Below are positions 24,292 to 34,509 of a DNA stretch of 64,000 nucleotides, piece by piece; position 1 is the stretch's first letter, and each line of letters starts with the position of its first letter. A model generated the notes under the pieces. It was given only the letters and a program-made list of their open reading frames with translations, did no database searches and had not been told where the DNA came from. The stretch comes from Streptomyces sp. NBRC 110028 (lineage in GTDB: Bacteria > Actinomycetota > Actinomycetes > Streptomycetales > Streptomycetaceae): NCBI RefSeq assembly GCF_001417735.1, contig NZ_BBUZ01000028.1, positions 62,001 through 126,000 of the forward strand. Direction: 5' to 3'. Both the position numbers and the translations under genes were made by a program.

Positions 24292-24292
<1 letters not shown>
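23360..24292 (-). CDS. Hydroxymethylglutaryl-CoA lyase
   Basis: 310 aa; cleaves HMG-CoA to acetyl-CoA and acetoacetate, the last step of leucine breakdown. HMGL-like TIM barrel motifs: VGPRDGLQNE (metal/substrate), TSFVRPEWVPQLADAE, FHDTYGQALANT (metal HxH-type), and the C-terminal-side GGLGGCPYAKSATGNLATED with the catalytic-loop Cys. ATG at 24292 overlaps the upstream stop by one base (TGATG); a GTG three bases earlier is also possible. It sits between the biotin carboxylase subunit and acyl-CoA dehydrogenase genes, the usual liu-type order in Streptomyces. Confidence 0.94.
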
Positions 24293-26400
<2,108 letters not shown>

Positions 26401-26404
26401 CCCC

Positions 26405-28063
26405 TCACATCCGGAAGACGCCGTAGCCGGGCGCCGCGGGTTCCTTGGCCGTGCGGTCGGGCAGCGGTGCGCTCGCGCACGCGGTGAGGGCGAGGCCGAG
26501 CACCGTACGGGTCTCCAGCGGGTCGATCACCCCGTCGTCCCATAGCCGGGCCGTGGCGTAGTAGGCGCTGCCCTGGGCCTCGTACTGCTCGCGGACCGGC
26601 GCCCGGAACGCCTCCTCGTCCTCCGCGCTCCACTCCTCGCCACGCGCCTCCAACTGGTCGCGCTTGACGGTCGCGAGGACGGAGGCGGCCTGCTCGCCGC
26701 CCATCACCGAGATCTTGGCGCCCGGCCACATCCACAGGAAGCGCGGCGAATAGGCGCGGCCGCACATCGAGTAGTTGCCCGCGCCGTAGGAGCCGCCGAT
26801 GACGACCGTCAGCTTGGGCACGCGGGTGCAGGCGACGGCGGTGACCATCTTGGCGCCGTGCTTGGCGATGCCGCCCGCCTCATAGCTGCGGCCGACCATG
26901 AAGCCCGAGATGTTCTGCAGGAAGACCAGCGGGATGCCGCGCTGATCGCACAGCTCGATGAAGTGGGCGCCCTTCTGGGCCGATTCGGAGAACAGGATGC
27001 CGTTGTTGGCGACGATGCCCACCGGATGGCCCATGATCCGGGCGAACCCGGTGACCAGCGTCGTCCCGAACTCGGCCTTGAACTCGGCGAACCGCGAGCC
27101 GTCCACCACCCGCGCGATCACCTCGCGCACGTCGTACGGCGTGCGGGAGTCGACCGGGACCGCCCCGTACATCCCCGCGGGGTCGACCGCGGGCTCCTCG
27201 GAGGGCGTGAGCGGCCAGGGCGGGGCGCCCTGCTGGGCGGGGGACGGCGGCAGGGTGGAGACGATCGTACGGACGATGCGCAGGGCGTGGGCGTCGTCCT
27301 CCGCGAGGTGGTCGGTGACGCCCGAGACGCGGGAGTGGACCTCGCCGCCGCCCAGCTCCTCCGCGGTGACGACCTCGCCGGTGGCCGCCTTCACCAGCGG
27401 CGGCCCGCCCAGGAAGATCGTGCCCTGCCCGCGCACGATGACGGCCTCGTCGCTCATCGCCGGGACATAGGCCCCGCCCGCCGTGCAGGACCCGAGCACC
27501 GCCGCGACCTGCGGGATCCCGGCACCGGACATCCGGGCCTGGTTGTAGAAGATCCGGCCGAAGTGGTCGCGGTCCGGGAAGACCTCGTCCTGCAGGGGGA
27601 GGAAGGCGCCGCCGGAGTCGACCAGATAGACGCACGGCAGCCGGTTCTCCAGCGCGACCTCCTGGGCGCGCAGATGCTTCTTCACCGTCATCGGGTAATA
27701 CGTGCCGCCCTTGACGGTGGCGTCATTGGCGATGACGACCACCTCGCGGCCCGCGACCCGCCCGATCCCGGCGATCACCCCCGCCGCCGGGGCCTGGCCC
27801 TCGTACAGCCCGTCGGCGGCGAGCGGCGCCAGCTCCAGGAACGGCGAGCCCGGGTCCAGCAGGGTGTCCACCCGGTCGCGCGGCAGCAGCTTCCCGCGCG
27901 CGGTGTGCCGGGCCCGCGCCTTCTCGCCGCCGCCCAGCCGGGCCGCGGCGAGCTTCTCGCGCAGCCGCGCGGCCAGCTCGCGGTGGGCGGCCTCATTGGC
28001 CTTCCAGGCGTCCGACCCCGGGTCGGCGCCGCTTCGCAGCACCGGTGCCTGCTCCATCGCCAC
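26405..28063 (-). CDS. Carboxyltransferase subunit, methylcrotonyl-CoA carboxylase type
   Basis: 552 aa, GTG start with AGAGGGGG upstream. Crotonase-fold carboxyltransferase: KHLRAQEVALENRLPCVYLVDSGGAFLPLQDEVFPDRDHFGRIFYNQARMSGAGIPQ is typical of methylcrotonyl-CoA carboxylase beta chains rather than acetyl/propionyl-CoA ones. GGAYVPAMSDE and GGSYGAGNYSMCGRAYSPRFLWMWP form the oxyanion-hole regions. First gene of the operon carboxyltransferase - biotin carboxylase - HMG-CoA lyase - acyl-CoA dehydrogenase, which together give leucine/isovalerate catabolism. A methylglutaconyl-CoA hydratase is not in this window. Divergent from a TetR gene across a large inverted repeat. Confidence 0.93.
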   Translation of the reverse strand: MAMEQAPVLRSGADPGSDAWKANEAAHRELAARLREKLAAARLGGGEKARARHTARGKLLPRDRVDTLLDPGSPFLELAPLAADGLYEGQAPAAGVIAGIGRVAGREVVVIANDATVKGGTYYPMTVKKHLRAQEVALENRLPCVYLVDSGGAFLPLQDEVFPDRDHFGRIFYNQARMSGAGIPQVAAVLGSCTAGGAYVPAMSDEAVIVRGQGTIFLGGPPLVKAATGEVVTAEELGGGEVHSRVSGVTDHLAEDDAHALRIVRTIVSTLPPSPAQQGAPPWPLTPSEEPAVDPAGMYGAVPVDSRTPYDVREVIARVVDGSRFAEFKAEFGTTLVTGFARIMGHPVGIVANNGILFSESAQKGAHFIELCDQRGIPLVFLQNISGFMVGRSYEAGGIAKHGAKMVTAVACTRVPKLTVVIGGSYGAGNYSMCGRAYSPRFLWMWPGAKISVMGGEQAASVLATVKRDQLEARGEEWSAEDEEAFRAPVREQYEAQGSAYYATARLWDDGVIDPLETRTVLGLALTACASAPLPDRTAKEPAAPGYGVFRM

Positions 28064-28082
28064 GGGCCCCCTCTTGTCCTGC

Positions 28083-28130
28083 GGTTAGTGGTCGTTAACT
28101 CGATACCCACCAGGTTAACGACCACTAACC
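28083..28130. promoter_or_regulatory. Operator with 17-bp perfect inverted arms between TetR and the carboxylase operon
   Basis: GGTTAGTGGTCGTTAAC (28083-28099) and GTTAACGACCACTAACC (28114-28130) are exact reverse complements, 14 bp apart. Each arm contains TTAACGACCACTAA, itself an imperfect palindrome (TTARYGR half-sites), so two dimers could bind. The pair occupies the space between the two start codons and overlaps the TetR promoter. Confidence 0.8.
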
Positions 28131-28144
28131 CCGCTGTCTAGAAT
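28115..28144 (+). promoter_or_regulatory. Promoter of the TetR gene, leaderless transcript
   Basis: TTAACG (28115-28120) and TAGAAT (28139-28144) are 18 bp apart, with the ATG 7 bp after the -10. The -35 lies inside the right operator arm. Confidence 0.6.
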
Positions 28145-28151
28145 TGCTTCC

Positions 28152-28769
28152 ATGAGCACGCAAGCCCCTGCACAGACCCGCCGCGAACAGATCCTCAAGG
28201 AGGCCGCCCGGCTCTTCGCCGAGCGCGGCTTCCACGGCGTCGGCGTCGACGAGATAGGCGCGGCGGTCGGCATCAGCGGCCCCGGTCTCTACCGTCACTT
28301 CGCCGGAAAGGAGGCGATGCTGGCGGAGCTGCTGGTCGGCATCAGCGGCCGGCTGCTGACCGGCGGCAAGCGGCGCGCCGCGGAGGCGGCGGAGGCCGGG
28401 GACGCCCCGGCGGCCGTGCTGGACTCGCTCATCGAGGGCCATATCGACTTCGCCCTGGACGACCGCCCGCTGATCATCCTCCACGACCGCGAGCTGGACC
28501 GGCTCCGGGACACCGACCGCAAGCTGGTGCGCTCGCTCCAGCGGCAGTACGTGGAGCTGTGGGTCGAGGTCGTGCGGGAGGTCTATCCCGGGCTCGCCGA
28601 GGCGGATGCCCGGGCCTGTGTCCACGCCGTGTTCGGGCTGCTCAACTCCACCCCGCACCTGGGCCGCCCCGGCGCCCTTCCCGGCCGCGCGGCGACCGCC
28701 GCCCTGCTGCACCGCCTGGCCCTCGGCGCGTTCGGCGCGGCCCATGATGCGGACGGCCTCCGCGAGTGA
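28152..28769 (+). CDS. TetR-family repressor of the acyl-CoA carboxylase operon
   Basis: 205 aa. N-terminal TetR HTH (residues about 9-55: RREQILKEAARLFAERGFHGVGVDEIGAAVGISGPGLYRHFAGKEAML); helical C-terminal ligand domain typical of SACE/FadR-like regulators that sense acyl-CoA. The ATG is directly adjacent to the predicted transcript start, so there is no ribosome site. Divergent to the leucine-type operon, with the 17-bp inverted arms in between, it is the obvious autoregulated repressor of that operon. The inducer (an acyl-CoA intermediate) is inferred. Confidence 0.9.
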   Translation: MSTQAPAQTRREQILKEAARLFAERGFHGVGVDEIGAAVGISGPGLYRHFAGKEAMLAELLVGISGRLLTGGKRRAAEAAEAGDAPAAVLDSLIEGHIDFALDDRPLIILHDRELDRLRDTDRKLVRSLQRQYVELWVEVVREVYPGLAEADARACVHAVFGLLNSTPHLGRPGALPGRAATAALLHRLALGAFGAAHDADGLRE

Positions 28770-28850
28770 GCCGAAGGGGCTCGGGCGCCCGGGGGCGAAC
28801 CGGGCCTTCAAAGGCTGGACAGGCTCGGTGACTGGGCGGTAACTTCGGCT

Positions 28851-28866
28851 GAGCAAGCGCTTAGCC
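28851..28866. promoter_or_regulatory. Candidate operator before the LCAD-like gene
   Basis: GAGCAAGCGCTTAGCC contains the perfect 8-bp palindrome AAGCGCTT, 18 bp before the ATG at 28884 and just before the ribosome site. Its regulator is unknown. Confidence 0.35.
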
Positions 28867-28883
28867 AGAGGGAGGCCGCAGAG

Positions 28884-30041
28884 ATGCGTCGCACGGTGTT
28901 CAACGAGGATCACGAGGCGTTCCGGGAGACCATCCGCGACTTCATCGCCGCCGAGGTCGTGCCGTACTACGAGGAGTGGCGGGAGGCCGGTCAGGCTCCG
29001 CGCGACTTCTACAAGAAGCTCGGCGAGCTGGGCATCTTCGGCATCGAGGTCCCCGAGGAGTACGGCGGCGCGGGCGAGACCAGCTTCAAGTTCAACGCGA
29101 TCATCACCGAGGAGTGCGCCCGCGCCGGGGTGAGCTTCGGCGGCAGCGGCGTCCACACCGCGCTGTGCCTCCCGTACATCCTCAAGTACGCCGACGAGGA
29201 GCAGAAGCGGCGCTGGCTGCCCGCCTTCGTCTCGGGCGACATGATGACCGCCATCGCCATGACCGAGCCGGGCACCGGCTCCGACCTGGCGGGCATGAAG
29301 ACCACCGCCAAGCTGTCCGAGGACGGCACGCACTACGTGCTCAACGGCGCCAAGACCTTCATCACCGGCGGCGTGCTCGCCGACCGCGTGCTGGTCTGCG
29401 CCCGCACCGCCCCCGCCACCCCCGAGGACCGCCGCGGGGGCATATCGATCCTGGTGGTGGACACCAAGAGCGAGGGGTACGCGGTCGGCCGCAAGCTGGA
29501 GAAGCTGGGGCTGAAGACCTCCGACACCGCCGAGCTGTCCTTCACGGACGTCAAGGTGCCGGTGGAGGACCTGCTGGGTGAGGAGGGCAAGGCGTTCGGC
29601 TACCTCGCGCACAACCTGCCGCAGGAGCGCCTGGGCATCGCCGTCAGCGCGTACGCGCAGTCCGCCGCGGCGGTCGAGTTCGCCAAGGCCTACGTCCGGG
29701 ACCGCGAGGTCTTCGGCAAGAGCGTGGCGTCCTTCCAGAACACCAAGTTCACGCTGGCCGACTGCAAGGCCGAGGTGGACGCGATGCAGGCGGTCGTCGA
29801 CCGGGCCCTGGACGCGCACGACGCCGGTGAGCTGACCGCCGCCGACGCCGCCTCGGCGAAGCTGTTCACCACCGAGCGAGCGGCCGTCGTCATCGACAAG
29901 TGCCTGCAGCTGCACGGCGGCTACGGCTACATGATGGAGTACCCCATCGCCCGGCTGTACGCGGACACCCGCGTCACCCGCATCTACGGCGGGACCAGCG
30001 AGGTCATGCGGTCCATCGTCGCCAAGTCGATGGGGCTGTGA
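28884..30041 (+). CDS. LCAD-like acyl-CoA dehydrogenase
   Basis: 385 aa, GGGAGG ribosome site. Acyl-CoA dehydrogenase motifs AIAMTEPGTGSDLAG (FAD/substrate) and QLHGGYGYMMEYPIARLYAD. At the usual catalytic position the sequence reads RIYGGTSEVMR (Gly, not Glu). Instead, LPQERLGIAVSAYAQS at about residue 248 carries the Glu that serves as base in long-chain (LCAD) enzymes. Substrates are therefore probably long- or branched-chain acyl-CoAs. It follows the TetR gene in the same direction by 114 bp, with a palindrome between them, so it may form its own unit. A TesB thioesterase lies 65 bp downstream. Confidence 0.92.
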   Translation: MRRTVFNEDHEAFRETIRDFIAAEVVPYYEEWREAGQAPRDFYKKLGELGIFGIEVPEEYGGAGETSFKFNAIITEECARAGVSFGGSGVHTALCLPYILKYADEEQKRRWLPAFVSGDMMTAIAMTEPGTGSDLAGMKTTAKLSEDGTHYVLNGAKTFITGGVLADRVLVCARTAPATPEDRRGGISILVVDTKSEGYAVGRKLEKLGLKTSDTAELSFTDVKVPVEDLLGEEGKAFGYLAHNLPQERLGIAVSAYAQSAAAVEFAKAYVRDREVFGKSVASFQNTKFTLADCKAEVDAMQAVVDRALDAHDAGELTAADAASAKLFTTERAAVVIDKCLQLHGGYGYMMEYPIARLYADTRVTRIYGGTSEVMRSIVAKSMGL

Positions 30042-30106
30042 CGGTCGCCATGCGCACGCGTACCGGCAACCGCGCCGCAACACGGGTCTGCAAGACTGCT
30101 TGAACC

Positions 30107-31000
30107 ATGAATGACGCACTACAGAGCCTCCTCGATCTGCTCGACCTGGAGCGGATCGAAGAGGACATGTTCCGCGGCACCAGCGATGCCGCACCCCTCG
30201 TGCCGCGGGTCTTCGGCGGCCAGGTGGCCGCCCAGGCCCTGGTCGCCGCGGGCCGCACGGTCCCCGAGGACCGTCCGCCGCACTCGCTGCACGCCTACTT
30301 CCTGCGGCCCGGCGACCCCGGGGCGCCGATCGTCTACACGGTCGACCGGATCCGCGACGGCTTCTCCTTCACCACGCGCCGCGTGGTCGCCGTCCAGCAC
30401 GGGCAGCCGATCTTCCACCTGTCCGCCTCCTTCCAGCTGCACGAGGAGGGGCTGGAGCACCAGGAGCCGATGCCGGAGGTGCCGGATCCGCTCTCGCTGC
30501 CCACCGCCGAGGAGCTGCTGCCCCGGTACGAGCACCTGTTCGCCGGGCCGGGGGTGGTCGAGCGGATGCTGCAGGCACGGGCCGCCGTCGACCTGCGGTA
30601 CGTGGATGCCCCGCCGTACGGCAGCGTCGGGCAGCCCCGCGAGCCGAAGTCGCAGGTGTGGTTCCGGACCGACGGCAAACTGGACGGCGCCGCCGACGAT
30701 CCGCTGCTGCACGTCTGCCTGGCCACCTACGTGTCCGACATGACGCTGCTGGACTCGGTGCTCCTCGCCCACGGCCGGGGCGGCTGGGCGGTCGGGGACA
30801 TCGTCGGCGCCAGCCTCGACCACGCCATGTGGTTCCACCGGCCGTTCCGGGTGGACGACTGGCTGCTGTACGACCAGGAGAGCCCGTCCGCGTCCGGCGG
30901 CCGCGGCCTGGCCAAGGGCCGCATCTTCACCGCCGACGGACGGCTGGCCGTCTCGGTGATCCAGGAAGGGGTCATGCGGGTCCCGCGCCCGAAGAAGTAA
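30107..31000 (+). CDS. tesB: Acyl-CoA thioesterase II (TesB family)
   Basis: 297 aa, double hot-dog fold. N-terminal half: FRGTSDAAPLVPRVFGGQVAAQALVAAGRTV ... HSLHAYFLRPGDP; second half: SDMTLLDSVLLAHG ... GASLDHAMWFHRPFRVDDWLLYDQESPSASGGRGLAKGRIFT, including the conserved SLDHAMWFH active-site Asp. Hydrolyses medium/long acyl-CoAs to free acids. Placed after the LCAD-like dehydrogenase, it may prevent CoA sequestration during lipid turnover. No separate regulator is visible in the 65-bp gap. Confidence 0.93.
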   Translation: MNDALQSLLDLLDLERIEEDMFRGTSDAAPLVPRVFGGQVAAQALVAAGRTVPEDRPPHSLHAYFLRPGDPGAPIVYTVDRIRDGFSFTTRRVVAVQHGQPIFHLSASFQLHEEGLEHQEPMPEVPDPLSLPTAEELLPRYEHLFAGPGVVERMLQARAAVDLRYVDAPPYGSVGQPREPKSQVWFRTDGKLDGAADDPLLHVCLATYVSDMTLLDSVLLAHGRGGWAVGDIVGASLDHAMWFHRPFRVDDWLLYDQESPSASGGRGLAKGRIFTADGRLAVSVIQEGVMRVPRPKK

Positions 31001-31075
31001 CCTTCGGGAGGGGCGAGATGACGCCCGTCCACCGGGGCGTGCGGCCGCTTCGACGCGCGTCCCGGGCGACGCGCG

Positions 31076-31876
31076 TCAGAACTGGGCCGTCAGCCCCGCC
31101 GCGTCCAGCAGATAGGCCGTCATCGGCGCGTAGAACCTCGGATTGGTGACGTGGTCGTCCAGCGGGACCACCGCCTGGAGCGTGCCCTCCGCCTCGCCGA
31201 GGAACAGCGCCGGGTCGTTGCAGTCCGCGTACCCCACGGCGTCGATGCCGCGCTGCCCCGCGCACCCGGCCCAGCCGTGGTCGGCGACCACCAGGTCCGG
31301 CAGCGGCCGCCCCTCCCGGGCCAGCCCGTCCAGGATCGCCGCCATGGGGGCGGGGGAGTGGGTGTGCCACAGGGTGGCGCCGCGCTCCAGCATGGCCACG
31401 TCGCAGAACTGGAAGACGTACCCCTCGTCCGCGTGCAGCCCGCCGGGGATCTCGACGATCTCGCACCCCGCCGCGTGCAGCGCCGACGCCGTCGCGCTGT
31501 GCACCTCCAGCAGCCCGCCCGGGTGCCCCGTGGCGAACAGCACCCGCTGCCGCGCCTCGGCCGCCTTCCGCAGCACCGACGCCATCCGGTCCAGCGCGCC
31601 GACCGTCAGCTCCGGGTCGATGGTGTCCTGCCCGGTGCGGTGCTCCGGATCGTCGATCACCCCGCACCGCTCCGCCATGACGGCCAGCACGTCCTGCTCG
31701 TCCACCCAGCGGTCTTCCAGCTCCAGCCCCAGCCAGTAGTGGCGGTCACCGTTCGCGAGCTTGCGGTAGTGGGAGAGGTTGTTCTCGCGGGGAGTGGCGA
31801 CGTCACCCGCGATGCGCGTACGGACGAGATGGTCGATCAGCTCGGTACGGCTGGGCACGGTACTGGGTATCGGCAT
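31076..31876 (-). CDS. Conserved actinobacterial phosphatase-like protein
   Basis: 266 aa. ATG at 31876; an ATG three codons earlier is equally possible. Streptomyces genomes usually call this protein a phosphatase. The sequence shows a compact alpha/beta fold: RENNLSHYRKLANGDRHYWLGLELEDRW, VLFATGHPGGLLEVHSATASALHAAGCEIVEIPGG, WHTHSPAPM, VVADHGWAGCAGQRGIDAVGYADCNDPALF. Asp/His-rich motifs fit a metal-dependent hydrolase, but I cannot name the reaction. No membrane segment or signal. Convergent with tesB. Confidence 0.7.
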   Translation of the reverse strand: MPIPSTVPSRTELIDHLVRTRIAGDVATPRENNLSHYRKLANGDRHYWLGLELEDRWVDEQDVLAVMAERCGVIDDPEHRTGQDTIDPELTVGALDRMASVLRKAAEARQRVLFATGHPGGLLEVHSATASALHAAGCEIVEIPGGLHADEGYVFQFCDVAMLERGATLWHTHSPAPMAAILDGLAREGRPLPDLVVADHGWAGCAGQRGIDAVGYADCNDPALFLGEAEGTLQAVVPLDDHVTNPRFYAPMTAYLLDAAGLTAQF

Positions 31877-32053
31877 GTGGCCCATTGTCGCCCCTGTGCC
31901 CGGGGAATGGGGGGCATTGCCCGCTGTGTGGACGTGCCGCGGCCGGCGGCGGGGGTGGTGCGGGAGCGGCACGGGGGCGTGACGCGGTCATGGCGAACCC
32001 GGGGCGCCCCGGGGAGATCCGGACGCGCCCCGGCCACAACGGTCCCGGACCGC

Positions 32054-32220
32054 CTAGTGCCGCGTCAGTCAAGGTTTGCCCGGTAGCGAGGCGTCCTGGT
32101 GCGGTCAGATGCAAGGCGCCGGATCGGCCTCGTAGTGGGCCTACTCGGTCGATTCGGCAACGCCGCAGATGGCCGTGCCAGGGCGGCGAGCGGGGTGAAC
32201 CTTGGCTGACGCGGCACTAG
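32054..32220. mobile_element. 167-bp MITE-like element with 23-bp terminal inverted repeats
   Basis: Left end CTAGTGCCGCGTCAGTCAAG (continuing GTT) and right end, read inverted, CTAGTGCCGCGTCAGCCAAG (continuing GTT) match at 22 of 23 bases. Each end starts with CTAG, compatible with a CTAG-type (IS5/IS427-like) target duplication. The interior has a small GTAGTGGGCCTAC hairpin and no open reading frame, so it is a non-autonomous element. The right CTAG supplies the TAG stop codon of the neighbouring DEAD-box helicase gene. Confidence 0.8.
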
Positions 32221-33821
32221 CGTCCGGAACGGCGGCTGCGGGCCATCCCGCCGCCGGAACCCCGCCCTGATCCACCGCCGGCCCCGCGCCCGGTCCCGCG
32301 CTGCGCTCCGCCGCCCGCTCCGCCGCCGGTCCCGCGCTGCGCTCCGCCGCCGGACCCGCCGCCGGTGCCGCGCCCCGCTCCGCCGCCGGTGCCGCGCTGC
32401 GCCCCGCCGCCGGTGCCGCGCCCCGAGCCGCCCCGGGAGCCGCGGCCCGAGCCACCGCCGCCGCCACCGCGGCGCGCCTGCCGGGGGCCGGGGGCCTGCT
32501 GGGGTGCGGGGGCGCTGATCGTCACCGGAACGCCCGAGGGCTCCTGCGCACCGGTGATACGGGTCAGCTCGTCGTCGGTCGAGTGCACCCGGGCCGTGTT
32601 CGGGGTGATGCCCGCGTCGGCCATCAGCCGGGTCATCGCACGGCGCTGGTCCGGCAGGACGAGGGTGACGACGCTGCCGGAGCCGCCCGCGCGGGCGGTG
32701 CGCCCGCCACGGTGCAGATAGTCCTTGTGGTCCGCGGGCGGATCCACGTTGAGGACCAGGTCGAGGTCGTCGACGTGGATGCCGCGGGCCGCGACGTTCG
32801 TGGCCACGAGCGCGGTGACGTCGCCGGTCTTGAAGCGATCCAGGGTCTTGGTGCGCTGCGGCTGGGACTTGCCGCCGTGCAGCGCCGCCGCCCGTACGCC
32901 GTTGGCCAGCAGATGGCGGGTCAGCCGGTCGACGGCGTGCTTGGTGTCCAGGAACATGATGACGCGGCCGTCGCGGGCGGCGACCCGGGTGGCTACCGAG
33001 CGCTTGTCGGTGTCCGCGATGTGCAGCACATGGTGCTCCATCGTGGTGACCGCGCCCGCCGAGGGGTCGACCGAGTGCAGCGCCGGGTCGGTGAGGAACT
33101 CTTTCACCAGCCGGCTGATGTTGTTGTCCAGCGTCGCGGAGAACAGCATGCGCTGGCCGTCGGCGGGCACCTGGCGCAGCAGCCGGGTCACCTGGGGGAG
33201 GAACCCCATGTCGGCCATCTGGTCGGCCTCGTCGAGGACCGTGATGCGCACCTGGTCCAGTCGGCAGTCGCCGCGGTCGATCAGGTCGTGGAGGCGGCCC
33301 GGGGTCGCGATGACCACCTCGGCGCCGCCCCGTAGGGCGTCGGCCTGACGGTTGATCGACATGCCGCCCACCACGGTGGCCGGGCGCAGCCGCAGCCGGC
33401 GGGCGTAGGGCGTGAGCGCGTCGGAGACCTGCTGGGCCAGCTCCCGCGTGGGCACCAGGACCAGGCCGAGCGGACGGCGGGATTCGGCGCGCTGCCCGGC
33501 GGTACGGGCCAGCAGCGCGAGGCCGAAGGCCAGGGTCTTGCCGGAGCCGGTCTGCGCGCGCCCGAGGACGTCACGGCCCGTGAGGGCGCTGGGGAGGGTG
33601 GCCGCCTGGATCGGGAACGGCACGGTGACACCCTGGTGCGTCAGCTCCGCGGCGAGACCGTCCGGAAGGTCCAGCTCGGCGAACGTGGCGACGGCGGGCA
33701 GCACCGGGGTGGTGCCGCGCGGCAGGGCGAACTCGTTGCCGCCGTCGGAGGGACGGCTGGTACGAACGGGTGGCCGGGAGTGGGACCGGGGCTTGCGGGG
33801 CGAGCGGGCGTAACGGCTCAT
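32217..33821 (-). CDS. DEAD-box RNA helicase with Gly/Arg-rich tail
   Basis: 534 aa. Helicase motifs in order: Q-motif (FPIQAATLPSAL, ~70), I AQTGSGKT (~90), Ia VPTRELAQQ, Ib TPGRL, II VLDEADQM, III SAT, V TNVAARGIHV and VI HRGGRTARAG. The last ~80 residues are RG/GG repeats (GRGTGGGAQRGTGGGAGR...), encoded by an imperfect DNA tandem repeat about 32265-32470, typical of RNA-binding tails. Such helicases unwind structured RNA in ribosome assembly or cold response; a cold-shock gene lies next upstream, separated by a strong terminator. The stop codon TAG coincides with the end of the adjacent MITE-like element, so the natural C-terminus may have been altered. Confidence 0.93.
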   Translation of the reverse strand: MSRYARSPRKPRSHSRPPVRTSRPSDGGNEFALPRGTTPVLPAVATFAELDLPDGLAAELTHQGVTVPFPIQAATLPSALTGRDVLGRAQTGSGKTLAFGLALLARTAGQRAESRRPLGLVLVPTRELAQQVSDALTPYARRLRLRPATVVGGMSINRQADALRGGAEVVIATPGRLHDLIDRGDCRLDQVRITVLDEADQMADMGFLPQVTRLLRQVPADGQRMLFSATLDNNISRLVKEFLTDPALHSVDPSAGAVTTMEHHVLHIADTDKRSVATRVAARDGRVIMFLDTKHAVDRLTRHLLANGVRAAALHGGKSQPQRTKTLDRFKTGDVTALVATNVAARGIHVDDLDLVLNVDPPADHKDYLHRGGRTARAGGSGSVVTLVLPDQRRAMTRLMADAGITPNTARVHSTDDELTRITGAQEPSGVPVTISAPAPQQAPGPRQARRGGGGGGSGRGSRGGSGRGTGGGAQRGTGGGAGRGTGGGSGGGAQRGTGGGAGGGAQRGTGRGAGGGSGRGSGGGMARSRRSGR

Positions 33822-33870
33822 GCGGCGCCTTCCTGTAACGGGCGGGGATCGGCCCGCGGAAAGCGGGCAC

Positions 33871-33910
33871 GAGCCGGGGCCCGCACCTCATCAGGTGCGG
33901 GCCCCGGCTC
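33871..33910. terminator. Terminator between csp and helicase
   Basis: GAGCCGGGGCCCGCACCT and AGGTGCGGGCCCCGGCTC, perfect 18-bp arms around CATC; 15 bp beyond the csp stop. Confidence 0.9.
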
Positions 33911-33925
33911 GCGGTATGCGCTGCG

Positions 33926-34129
33926 TCAGGCGGGAACGATGTTCTCGGCCTGCGGGCCCTTCTGGCCCTGCGTGACGTCGAACGACACCTTCTGGCCTTC
34001 CTGCAGCTCACGGAAGCCCTGGGTGGCGATGTTCGAGTAGTGGGCGAAGACGTCGGCGCCGCCGCCGTCCTGCTCGATGAAACCGAAGCCCTTTTCCGAG
34101 TTGAACCACTTCACGGTGCCAGTAGCCAT
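33926..34129 (-). CDS. Cold-shock domain protein (CspA family)
   Basis: 67 aa single cold-shock domain: GTVKWFNSEKGFGFIEQDGG (RNP1 KGFGFI) and ADVFAHYS (RNP2-like). Binds single-stranded RNA/DNA and melts mRNA structure. A textbook AAGGAG ribosome site precedes the ATG. The 5' leader is long and structured: a hairpin just before the ribosome site, and a terminator-like hairpin with a T-tract further up, so expression is probably set post-initiation. The actinobacterial constitutive Csp type is equally possible. The DEAD-box helicase is downstream. Confidence 0.96.
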   Translation of the reverse strand: MATGTVKWFNSEKGFGFIEQDGGGADVFAHYSNIATQGFRELQEGQKVSFDVTQGQKGPQAENIVPA

Positions 34130-34158
34130 GTCATTTCTCCTTCAATGGGGGCCGAACC

Positions 34159-34271
34159 GGAATCCGCGATTTGACGGATTCCGCGTCGCCGCATTGACCC
34201 CATCCGGACATGACCGGTGAAAACAAAAATGCGCCTGACGCTACATCTCGTCAGGCGCACATAACGTTCAT
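34159..34271 (-). promoter_or_regulatory. Structured csp leader: uORF, attenuator-like hairpin, second hairpin
   Basis: On the minus strand, a 6-codon ORF (34271-34251, MNVMCA) ends inside the stem GCGCCTGACG/CGTCAGGCGC (34231-34258). That hairpin is followed by ATTTTTGTTTT, a genuine intrinsic-terminator signature. Further on, GGAATCCG/CGGATTCC (34159-34182) forms a stem ahead of the csp ribosome site. If the csp transcript begins upstream of 34271, this would be a transcription attenuator; otherwise it terminates an unknown leftward RNA. Confidence 0.55.
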
Positions 34272-34496
34272 GGGTACCAAAACTGCAACTGCCACGAGCT
34301 TAACACGCGAGGGGCCCGGATGGGGAGAGACGCCGATCACGCAGGGAGGGCCACGTCGCCGGACGCGGTAACGGACGAGACACGCCCGGCGCCACCAGGC
34401 ACGACACCGGCGGGCCGGCGGGCCAATGGACACGGTGTCCAAATCGCCCGGGCCACGTACTGGGAATCGTCCATGTGGGGGAACGGCCGCTCTGCC

Positions 34497-34502
34497 TACG
34501 CT
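34497..34502 (+). promoter_or_regulatory. Candidate -10 box of leaderless agmatinase gene
   Basis: TACGCT is 7 bp before the ATG at 34510; no ribosome site is present. The -35 region is unclear. Confidence 0.4.
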
Positions 34503-34509
34503 CGCATGC

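Noticed and set aside
28855..28862. AAGCGCTT before the LCAD-like gene and before the oxidoreductase (62058) as one shared regulon
   Set aside because: Only the 8-bp core is common; flanks differ and the genes are unrelated. The two sites are listed separately.
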